A stretch of 64,000 nucleotides of DNA, taken from positions 808,501 through 872,500 of the forward strand of contig LSRY02000005.1 of assembly GCA_001643675.2 (NCBI GenBank), written 5' to 3'. The stretch is from Monocercomonoides exilis. Taxonomy: Eukaryota > Preaxostyla > Oxymonadida > Polymastigidae. The translations under genes were made by a program, and so were the position numbers. The first letter of the stretch is position 1. Each line of letters begins with the position of its first letter. The notes under the pieces are model-generated. The model made no database searches. It was not told where the DNA came from and saw nothing but the letters and a program-made list of their open reading frames with translations. This document shows, one piece after another, positions 47,301 to 58,012 of the stretch.

Positions 47301-49257
47301 GTGAACATCAGCTTAACCTCATTTTTGCGCTTGTTGGAGAAGGAAAACAAAAGAATACAAAGCCGAAAGAACAGAAATCAAATCCATTGGAAGTTGGGCT
47401 TGGAGAAGAAGATGGAGAAGAAGTCATCAAGAGCGAAATAATGTGTGTGTTGCGAGTTGTGATAGAGTGGCCTGCCAAGCCGTCTTCAACCTCGCAGCTA
47501 TCATCATTTTCATCATCGCTTCCAACGCTATCTCAAGAGCTGTCGGTGAATCTGTTTGAGCCTTCGCTTTCTGAATGTGTTGTGGCGAAGATAGATTCCG
47601 TGGCGACTCATCCTCTTGTGACTGGAATTGGATACGGCACAGAAGCAGTTAAGCAGCTGAAGCTGTGGCTGCAGGGAAAACTGTGGCTGTCTAACCCAAA
47701 TCCATCATCATCGCCATCTTCCTCGACAAATTCGTTTGAAGAAGGAATCCCTGAATCGTTTAAACTGGACAATTTACCGTTTCTGACTCCTCTTCAGGAT
47801 GTCTTCCCGCCTTCTGTTGATGTTCTTCTTGCGAAATTGCCATTCGGAAATCATGTCTTGGCAGAGCGAGTGAAAAGAAATTCACTTCCTGGAGAATCAT
47901 CTCATGCTGAATCAGGTTAGAAAATCGGAGTTTTTATCCAAAAAATTGTTGCTTTAATTTTTATTTCTTATTTTATTTTTTTGTTTTTTTTGACAAATTG
48001 AAATATTCATTATTCACAGGTCTTTACGTGGAACGATACTTGTCCTGTGGAATTGACATAAATCGGGTTGTGCCGTTTCTGCAGAGGTGTGGAATGCGTG
48101 CTGTTCTGCTGACTCAGTCACTCCCACTCAACTTGCAGCACTCAATGAATGACAAGCAACAGAATTCAGTTGATGTGGACATAAGCCCAGAGAGCTTGTT
48201 TTTTGAAAATGATGATGAGCCAAAGAAAAGTAAGAAAGGGAAAAAGAGAACAGGATTGAAGAATGAAACAAATGAGGATAAAACGAAGCTGAGTAATCAG
48301 TGGGAGCTTTGGATGATGTGTGATGTTCGAGTTGAAAAAGAAAATAAAGAAGAAGAAGAAGAAGAAGATGGAGAAGAAGGGGATCTTCATTTGAATAGTA
48401 CTGAGGAGTTAAATGAAAAAGATGAAGCCGACGATGAAGATGATGACGAACTGATTATTAAGCCAATTGGAAAACAATCAGCAGAATTTTTGTCATCAAC
48501 AAAAATCTCTTCAACTGAAGCCAAATCAAAAGCAAACCGCAAATCCGAGGAAATGATTCCTGCAAAAGGATGGCTCAGACGTAGTAATGATCGCTTTAAG
48601 TACCGTCTTCTTTCTCTGTTGTCGTTCAGCCGTGTTCCTCTCTCCTCCACTGTTGCACTTGATTTGCTGGACCCAACTGCTAACCGCTTCCGCGGCCTTC
48701 CATTTTCAGCTTCAGCACCACTTGTGAGCCCAACCTCCCTTTCAATTGGCAGCAACTACTCAGCTTTTGTAAAACATTTACTGCATAGTCAAATGAAAGA
48801 ATATAATAAAACAGAATCACAGAAAAAGGATGAAAGGGCAGAAACGGACGAATGGGGCGAGCCTGAAGATGAACAATCTTTAAAATTTGATTCAATTCCT
48901 GAAGAAAAATCGATCAATCTTTCAGCCTCTTCCCACTTCACTCCGTACGATATGCAGAGGCTGTTTCGCTTTTCTCGCGGAAACTTATCGATTTCGTTTG
49001 TTTTGGATTTGCTCCCTGCAGTGGGGATACAGATGGTGTCTGGAGCTGCCAGGTGTCCGCTCACTCGCACAGAAGCAGCCGTCCTTGTTGGAGTGTGCCT
49101 GCAAAGGCTTTCCGAAGAGCAAATTTCGGCACTCACAGGCCTTCAGATAAGCCAGATTACAAGCAAGCTGAAGGCAGCAGCTGGAAGAGTTTGGGAGTGC
49201 GCTGAAAGAGAAAAAGTTGAAGAAGAAGAAAAAAGGCTGAAATCTGTAACAAAATAA
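44373..49257 (+). CDS. NAT10/Kre33-type RNA cytidine acetyltransferase, degenerate ATPase
   Basis: Makes ac4C in 18S rRNA and tRNA and serves in 40S biogenesis (family knowledge). Six exons (44373-44474, 44625-44701, 44747-44864, 44919-45032, 45101-47915, 48020-49257) join to 1,487 aa; the family is usually about 1,020-1,060. N-terminal TmcA-like region: TIIGLYGSENLNKIV..., GYRFIEIYSS. The RecA-like region aligns (FDLLGYKEGKDYTIV, YKTHKQTIQFLLP), but the Walker A position reads APTTASLSSA and the Asp-Glu of Walker B is replaced by VCVSP. The GNAT core keeps ATHPLVTGIGYGTEAV (acetyl-CoA loop, about residue 975). C-terminal region: GWLRRSNDRFKYRLLSLLSF, FTPYDMQRLFRFSRGN and LVGVCLQRLSEEQI match NAT10 closely. 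Extra length is acidic/Lys-rich and Ser-rich insertions. The exon 1 donor GTCTGA is the least certain. Confidence 0.88.
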
Positions 49258-49743
49258 AGATTAATCTTGAAGTTCTTCAGTAGTCAGAAGTGTACAGCAT
49301 TATTTATTTTGAACACTTATTTAATATTTCTCCATTTTTTTTACATAAATAATTTTCAATTTATTTTAAAATTACAAAAATTTTGATTAAAGAATATTTA
49401 TCTATAAAAAAAAATATTTTTCAAGAAAATGATAAATAATTTTCATATTAATGCAAATGGACTGATATTTTATAACATTTTTTTTTGAAAATAACCCACA
49501 GAACCATCACTAATTAAAAAGCAAACTGGTAAAATGTGACTTTTTCGCTCGAACCATTGTAGTTCAAACAGACTTTTCTTCCAGAAAAATATATTATTCA
49601 AATAGATTTTTTTAGTCGACACAATTTTGAACATATCAGTTTGTTTTGAAAATATATTTATAAATATAGGAGAGATATTCTTTCACTTTTTTCTATTTTT
49701 CAATTTGAGTTTTCCTCTTTTTCTCACTATTTCCACAACAACG

Positions 49744-49807
<64 letters not shown>
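49744..49807. repeat. Poly(A) homopolymer, 64 bases
   Basis: Uninterrupted A run on the plus strand. Homology between the 3' flanks of receptors A and B ends here. Confidence 0.9.
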
Positions 49808-49809
<2 letters not shown>

Positions 49810-49841
49810 GAAAACTTAGTACAAAAGAATATCACATGAAT

Positions 49842-50817
49842 AGAGTCATATTTTTATTTGCACCTCATTTTTTATTTGATCCTAAATTTTTTTTCTTATA
49901 TTGCTTCAAATAGAAGCTTTCGTTAGATAAGAATAATTTAAAACAAATAACATTTTATAACAATGTTTTATGCTAAATGTTTAAAAAAAAATTTTTTTTT
50001 GTAAGAAAATTTTATTTTTAAGTTTTATTTTTTGATCAATGTTTTGCTCGTGTATCCACGAGTTTTTGAAACCGAGTGTTTTCCTTGTTGGCATTGTTTT
50101 TATACATTTCTTTTTAACATTTTTGGCTATTTTCTAACTTGAGGAACTCTTTTTTTTTACAGTTTTCACATCTCACCTTTTTTTCGTAAAACTGAAAATT
50201 GGAACGAACATCTTGTTATTTATTGAAATTATCATACGTGTTAAATAAATAAATTAGTGTATCAAATATTAAAAGTGGTGAGCAATAAAATTAAAAAATA
50301 CTTCAGTCAAAAAATGAAAAAGTTGATATTTTGTTTTTCACGTTTTCCGTTTTGAACACAAAAAATTATTTATGAAGGCTTTGCCATTTAATATTACACA
50401 TAATATAATACAATTCAAATATAATCAATTTTGCAAATTATTATTTCTTTTGTTGATATTATCGTTTTTCAAAAAAAAAAAGGTGAGATGTGAAAACTGT
50501 AAAAAAAAAGAGTTCCTCAAGTTAGAAAATAGCCAAAAATGTTAAAAAGAAATGTATAAAAACAATGCCAACAAGGAAAACACTCGGTTTCAAAAACTCG
50601 TGGATACACGAGCAAAACATTGATCAAAAAATAAAACTTAAAAATAAAATTTTCTTACAAAAAAAAATTTTTTTTTAAACATTTAGCATAAAACATTGTT
50701 ATAAAATGTTATTTGTTTTAAATTATTCTTATCTAACGAAAGCTTCTATTTGAAGCAATATAAGAAAAAAAATTTAGGATCAAATAAAAAATGAGGTGCA
50801 AATAAAAATATGACACT
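49842..50817. mobile_element. Second foldback element (about 0.98 kb)
   Basis: Inverted arms of about 340 bp (49842-50184 and about 50475-50817) enclose an AT-rich loop of about 290 bp. The ends are AGAGTCATATTTTT and, inverted, AGTGTCATATTTTT. No coding capacity. In receptor A's 3' flank the sequences on either side of this element are adjacent (...CCAAAACTATG-TATTCATGTG..., 27,500-27,520), so that locus is an empty site. No clear target duplication is seen, and the ends differ from the TAGGGT ends of the first foldback, so it is a different family. Confidence 0.8.
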
Positions 50818-51230
50818 TCATTGTTTTGGAAATACAAAGAAGAAAAAAGTTTGAAAATGAAAAATATCTTATTTAATTATTCTTTGATTCCGTTTTCTCT
50901 CATTGTTACTGATTTTTAGCTTGAATATCATATCATCAGGCCATGAAGCCATATCAGCAAAGAAAAATACATCATGCAATTTTTCGATGCCTCTTCTTCT
51001 AAATGTCAAAAACGGTGACTTCGTCCAACTTTCTCTCCAAAAATATCAATCCTCCTCTTCAACTTTCACTGTTCTTTCTCTTCTTATAATTCTCTTCTTT
51101 TTTGTGAAATCTTTTTGTATTCAGAATCTTCCTCATTTTCAAATGCTTGCTTGAACATTTGTCTTATTCAGTGCCTTTCAATCTCACAAAAGCAACATTT
51201 TTGTCCTTCAACATTTTCTCTCCCATTCTA
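50818..51230 (-). repeat. 3' flank of receptor B (matches 27097-27510)
   Basis: Reverse complement of the block downstream of receptor A with few differences. It is non-coding and probably the 3' untranslated region plus flank. Confidence 0.85.
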
Positions 51231-54200
51231 TCATATTTTGAAGCTCGCATCCTGTCTTTGCTCCTCGTCTTTCATTTTCGAGGAAACATCATCTGCAAGT
51301 GAAATGAGTTCGCTTCCATCTTCTGCTGAACCATGCCCATCATTCTCGCTTGAGCTTTCCTCAATCCTGATTGCATCAGTCATCGTGATCGTCGTAGCAC
51401 CTGCTGGAAACTTCTCGAAAAACTCACGTTTCAGATGAGCCAGCATTGGTCTGCTTTCTTCGTCATTCAGCATGCATTTCTTCACAATCTCCTTCAAAGA
51501 ACTTCCTGTGATAACACTCATATCTGGTCTTTCTCCATTCACAATCTTCTGCCCTGCCACCTCTGCTGGATACTCCCCAAACGGGATCTGCAGTGTCAAG
51601 CATTCCCACAGCATCATCCCAATCGAGAATGACACCGATTCCTTTGTTGCACCCATCTTCTTGTTCATCAGCAGCTCGGGTGCTTTCCACCTCAGACACT
51701 CTTTTTTGAAGCTATCCTCATCCTCAAATGCCGATGAGGGAAGTGAATCATCATCATCAGTTGCAGATGTCGCAACTGTTGATGAAGAGATGGATGAGGA
51801 ATCTAAGTCATCGGATGAAAGGAAGTCAGAGTGCATCACAATGCAGATCACCATATGCTCAGAGAAGAGAACAATGTGAGGACTCAGATTGGAAAGTGAA
51901 GAAAGAGGATTTTCCATCTCATCAAAGGAGTGGAGGGCGAGATTAGTCACCCAGAACAGGATCTGAGCAGCTGTTTGCTCCCTCTCCTGAAGAGTGCCAA
52001 TCGCCATCTCCTTCGTCTTGTTCCTCCCATGAAGCAGCATGAACAGTGAATCCCTCAGATCCACAATCAGCTTTTCATGAGGCGATGAACAGGCCATTGC
52101 ATCCACCAGATTCGACATCGACGAGGTGGTTGGACAGAAACTCTCTGGTCGGATAAAAGTTGAATCTGAATTAGTTGAACATGTCGAAGATATTGATGGA
52201 GATGGTGTTCTCTTTCTTGTCTCTTCATCATCTTCTTCTTTCTCATCAACCTTTTCCAATGCCCAATCAGGAATTTTGTCTGAGTCTCTGCCCAATATGT
52301 ATTCAGTTGATCCACTTTCACTCAGCAAATGCTCTGATGACTCAGAGTGTCCCAAGCTTTTCTCATACACCCTCTTCTTTATCCTCTCATCGTTCTTTTT
52401 CTCTGCCTCCTTCTCTGCTCTCCTCCACTGCTCTTCAGGTGACATCTCCATCGTCACAATCTCAATCAGCTTCGGATCCTTCTTCACTGTATCTTTCACA
52501 ATTTTCTCCAATTCATCTGATCGTTCCTTTGCTTTCTTCCATCTGATAATGAATATTATGGATACAATTTTTAGCACTTCGACAACCACTATGCAAACAA
52601 TCAAGATCCATGAGATTTTTCCTTCTTTACCGCTTTCAACAATTTTTTCATTATCTTTTGGTTCAAGCTCACTACTGTTCTTCAGAATGAATGACTGTGT
52701 TGATGAAAAAGATTCTGTATTTCCGAACAGAATACACACATTCACCTCCGCATTTGCATCTGCTGTTCTCACAATCGCAGATTCAACTGCCACATTGACT
52801 TCCTCTTCGCTCACAAAGCCCGAGTCAAGTATTTCATGAGTCTCGACTTGCTCAACATCTCCAATGGAGGAAGTCACACGAAAAGAAAGATTGCATGGCA
52901 GAAGAAGTGCTCCTCTGAACACAATGCTCAAAAGCTCTTCGTTCTGTTCTGGTGTGGCAGATCGAAGAATTGGGATAAACAGTGGTGATGCTCGCTTCTC
53001 AACGATCCCCTTCAAGATGCATCCATCATTCAAGATCCACAATGACGAATTATCCTTCACTCCATCTCCTCCCTACAGACTCACAATATTCAGCTGAGCA
53101 GAATCAGAGCACATTATGTTTCTTCTAGCTGATAGAAAGCCTCGAATTGTCAAGCTATTGAATTCAAAGAAGCCTGAGTCTATCTTCACCTCTCCTCCCT
53201 TCACCGACAGCCCACCCAATGATGAGTTTGAAACTGACACATCTTTCATGCTCGCAACGCTCTCTTCAACATCCACAACAGAGCCATTCCATCTGCATAT
53301 TTCATCTCTCTCAAATCCCTCTTTTTCTTTCATTTGTTCATTTTCCTCAAGAGCACCCACAAACATGCATGAGTCCAAGCTCAAGCTCGTGCACTTGCAA
53401 AAAGAGGCTTCAATCCCCCGAGTGCATCTTGACTCACATTCTGCAAACGAACAGTTTTGTAACACAATCTTCCCTTCTCCATCTTCACATTCCACTCCGC
53501 ACGCTCCTTCACTTGTTCTGCTAATGTTGCTGAACTTCGATAACATCATATCCATTCTTTTCTCATCACCTCTCAGCTGCTTCCTTCCCTTCTCATCTCG
53601 TAACATTCCATTATTCTCATTTCCACCTTCTCTCAACATGTTGACAGCAGGCCCATTCTCAATCCTCACATTCACCACATCAAGTTCCTTCACATTCATC
53701 TCTCCATTCCTCAAGAAAAACAACCCATTCCTGCTCTCACCTTTCTTCACCACAACTTCTGATAGCTTCATCTCACACTCAACACATTCAACAAGCGAAA
53801 CACACTCAAACTGTGAAACAATTAATCCAGTTATTGCGACTGATGATCTTTCTCCATGTATCAGCCTTGGCATTCTGCACACATTGCATCCTTCTGCTGG
53901 CTTCACCCAACATTCACTCATTGAAAGTGTTCCCTCCTCCACACCAAATATCTGCTCGTGTTCTGTTGGAAAGACTTCTGGAATCTCAAAGTTGATTCTC
54001 TCCACACTCACATTCCCCTTGCACTCCACAACACAATCCTTCTCTTTCCTCTCCAATCTGCTCATTCCAACTGTTGCCCTGCTTCCCTTTGCCAGCAGTG
54101 TGAGATTCTCCAGCTTGATCTCTGTTTCCACTTCACTTGCTTCATCCACCACAACTCGCGTTCCATACTCGTGCACAATGTGTGTCAGCCCATATCCCAG

Positions 54201-57200
54201 CGTTTCACAGTACTTGTCTTCTTTCCCACACTGTCTGTTGTTCTCCCCGCCTTTTGCTCCTCCAGAGCTCACAAAGATCGTCGATGACTGATATATCGTG
54301 ATGAATGGCATCAAGTCTGTATCTTCCCTGTGATCTGTTGTGTCCCTGAGATCATGTGTGCCTGCCCAGAAATGCCTCTCAAATCCATTCGAAATTGTGT
54401 TTCGTTGATCTGTGAAGAGATGTTGTGGCAAGCAACAAAAATGTGCCTCCCAACATATGCCGTGTTCCCTTCGAACTTGTCTCCCTCAAACACAAAGTCC
54501 AATACCCCATCAACCTCTGCTCCAACATATACACCTCCTCCACGCCCACTGATCCCAGAGCATCCACACTGCACCACGCTGCACTCACTCACACGGAGCC
54601 AGCCCCCAGCGCTCATCTGCCAACACATCCCTCCTCCTTTTGTGCTTCTTCCACATTTGCACCCTTCCACTTTCGTTCCATTCACCTCCGCCCCAACACT
54701 CACCTCTCCCTCACACTTCACCACAACCGCATCACTCCCTTCTCCATCCATCCACCCAATGCTCGAGTTCGCAATCCCAATCCCTGCCTCTTGATCGTCA
54801 ATATTCCATTTTCTTTCGTCTGCTTCCATCCCAACTCTCACACATATCAATGCCCCACTTTTCACTTTGCATCCTTCCACTTTCAGTTCTTCCACAACGC
54901 ATCTGCACCCGCTCTCAACAACAAACATCCCATTGCACACACTTTCGCTTTCCATCTCAATTCCCTTTCCCTTCAACTCTCCTTTTATCACGTGGACAAA
55001 AACAATCTCTCCAACGAATTCATTCTCTTCAATTCTCAATGCGCATCTTGTGAGTGACAGAACTCCTTCATTGTTTACTATTATTGCTGTTTTCAAGCAC
55101 TCTTCATCCTTCACAACTTCAAATCGGATCCCTTCAAATCCCGCCTTCTTGCTATTCATCAGTCCCACACCTTCCATCCTCTGCTTCACTTCAACAACAA
55201 TTGTTGCCTTCGCATCCCCCTCAATCATTGTTCCTCCATGTGCCTCGATCTTTATTCCAGACACATCAAGTCTGTCGTCCATCCTTATCTTCTTCATAAT
55301 CTCGATCATTCTCTCTTCTTCACAATCCTCAACATGCATCAGTCCTTGCCACAAGCTCATGCACGGATCCTCAACGCTCCCACATCTCATCACATCATAT
55401 CCGTCTTCTGCCACATGCACAGTTCTGCCCTTGAACAGAATAACAAAGCGCAATAAATCTGTTTCTGTGAACACACAATCACTCCCCACAAATCCATTTG
55501 TGTCTTCACTCCAATTCCCAACATCGAACATGAATGAATCGACTGTCACGCAATCGTTCAGCTTCGGTGCAAGCACAAACATATTCTTTCCAATCCTTGC
55601 CTCACAATTCGAAAATCCAGCATTTTTCACCACAAAGTCTCTCATCCCCTCGCAGACATATAAACACGCTCCTCCTCCATATCCTCCTCCACCATTCCCT
55701 CTTGTTTCTGATCCTCTTGCACTGCACGACTCAAACATCGTCTTCTCATCAGAACTGGTCGTGTTCCCAATCCCCACCCTGCTTCCCGTCTTCATCTCCA
55801 ACCACAATGCACCACCGTTTCCATTCAAACATCTACAGCCTTCAAATGAAATACCACTCAGCTCCATCACCTTTCCATCCTCCACAACCCCACAAAACAC
55901 ATTCCCATCTCCTTCACTTCGTTCAATCTCCAAAAATGTGCTCGCTTCAACCCTTGCAGTTCCAGCTATTCCAATTCTCACCAGCTCCTGTTTGCACTTC
56001 ATCCATTTCATTGAAACATTATTGCATATCAATTCTCCATCGCCAATCTCAATAACTCTCTTCTCAAACACTTCTGCTTGCTCATCACCTTCTGCACTTC
56101 TTTCACTCCTCAACACTGCATCTCGAAGCTCTGCAACTCCTGCACTTCCTTCAATCTTGAGCAGATGCGATCCTTTCCACAATACAGAATTGTGAACCAG
56201 ACATATCTTCACAATAATCAGCTTTCCACTTGTGATCTTCATCCCAGCACCTCCCTCCGCTCTTGGCTCCATCCTTGTCGAACTTGCACCGCTGCCTTCA
56301 AACTTCATCCCCATTGCATTCACTATCAGCTCAGTATCCCCATATACGCCTTCTCCAAGTACAAACTCTAGCATTTCTCTCCTCACATCAGACATCCACA
56401 GCGAATGGTTCAATGTTTTGCAAGGTCTGTCAGCTGTGCCACATATCCACTCATCTGTTCCATTTCCACTGTTTGCATGCACTTTTCCAACAAACAAAGG
56501 AATCCAGTCATCACTCGCTGACCCTCCTTCAATCACTACTCTTCGACTTGTCAAATTCGATGAAAGCGAACGGCACCCCACAAAGCAATCGGAGTTTATC
56601 ACACTCGCATATTGGGATGATGCATAGAAATCGTGCCCTTCAGTTGCAGAATTGTTGTCAAACAAACTGTATGATAAGGAAAATTTTGAGGCATAATTAT
56701 TTTCGCAAATTGCACAGAAAAATCCTCCTCCTTTCGTTTGGATTCTTGTGTTGTTTTTGAATAGGCAGTTCGTTATGGTTGATACAGCAGAACCAAAACA
56801 CAGCAAAGCACCTCCACTGGCATAACCTGTTGTCGTTCCATTCACAAAGCAACACGACTCGAAAAGTGGTGATTGGCTGTTTCTGAAGTGAGCACAATTT
56901 CCTCCATGAACATCCCAACAGGAAGAAAAGTTCACTCCAATATATTTTCCTGGTGATGCATATAGAAATGTCGCTCCTCCTGTGTTTCCGTTTGACCAGC
57001 AAAATGTGAATGAGCAGTTTGTGACATTCTGTGCTCCAGACCACAAACGCATTGCTCCATCTCCTTTGGAACTCCAACATCTCTAAAAGAGTGAACAAAA
57101 TTTCACAAAAAGAGAAAATGAAAGCAAAAAAAAGGCTTATTAATTCAAATTAACAAATGGACATACCACAAAATCACTTCTTGTTATTGTGGCTGATCCA

Positions 57201-58012
57201 CTTGAAACGTGATCTACGGCTCCTCCAAAGTCTCCCCTGAGATCTGTAAAAATGCAATCTTCAATTTTTGTGTTTCCACTTCTTTTAACATACCTATTTA
57301 TTTCTGTTTTTGTGCTTTTCTCAAATGAGCTGTTGAATACCCCAAACATTCCGCTTCGCATCGTCAGTCCTTCAAATATGCTTCCATAATATGCATTGTT
57401 CACAAAAGAAAACTGGCTGTTTGTCACCAAGCATTCTCCTCCAGGCATGTTTCTTTTCATGCTTTGTGGACAAACATTTTGTTCAACATTTGAATGCGAA
57501 ACATTCTTGAATGCACATCCACTCACAAACACTCTCTGTGCATCAGAGCTTCCAACAAATGGTTGGGTTCCATCAACACAAAATGAGGAGAAACTGCAGA
57601 AGCTCAATTCCAAAGAAGAAAAGCCTTCAAAATAGTTTCTTGTTCTCCTGTTATGCTGAATGCAAGGTGCAAAAGACTTTGATTTCTCAGGAGCAAGCGA
57701 AACATTTGAAAACACAGTTCTTCCTCCAAAACTCTCCACAATCCACTTCGTTTGGCTTTTTTCTATGAAAATTTGGCAATCTTCAATTCTTGCACTTGAG
57801 AGTGAATCAGTCAGAAATAAACTGTTTCTGTTTGATGGGCAAAGACTTATTGCTTTCAACACAAAAGATGAATTCTTTTCTTCAAAAATACCACGCAATA
57901 AACAGACTTCTTCTTTCAATTTTTCTTTTCCATATTCGCTCTTCAAGTCGTTTGTTTTCGTCCTCATATCTGATTTAGAAAAGTCTTCATTGTTCTGCAG
58001 AAAAGATGACAA
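51231..58012 (-). pseudogene. Beta-helix / transmembrane / kinase-like receptor, copy B (disrupted)
   Basis: Minus-strand relative of copy A, about 2,230 codons. An 84-bp intron (57166-57083, GTATGT...TAG) joins ...RSDFV to RCWSSKGDGAMRLW in phase. The ectodomain has beta-helix rungs (GGALLCF, GGGFFCAI, GGGVYVG) and three CGxxxxPCxS-type modules (CGTADRPCKTL, CGSVEDPCMSL, CGKEDKYCETL). A membrane segment follows near 52,570 (ISWILIVCIVVVEVLKIVSIIFIIRW), then the WRRAEKEAEKKNDERIKKR linker, an acidic/Ser linker and a kinase C-lobe (LRWKAPELL, SFSIGMMLWECL, PFGEYP). Disruptions are a frameshift at a (CA)3 tract (54355-54360) and an in-frame TAG (53073-53075) at a position that is Lys/Glu in copy A. 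No signal peptide exon was found upstream of 58012, so the 5' end is missing or unrecognised. The last 609 codons are open. Confidence 0.82.

Noticed and set aside
53116-56195. Long plus-strand Ser/Pro/His-rich frames opposite receptor B
   Set aside because: Antisense shadows of Gly/Glu-rich beta-helix coding sequence on the minus strand; no domain recognised.
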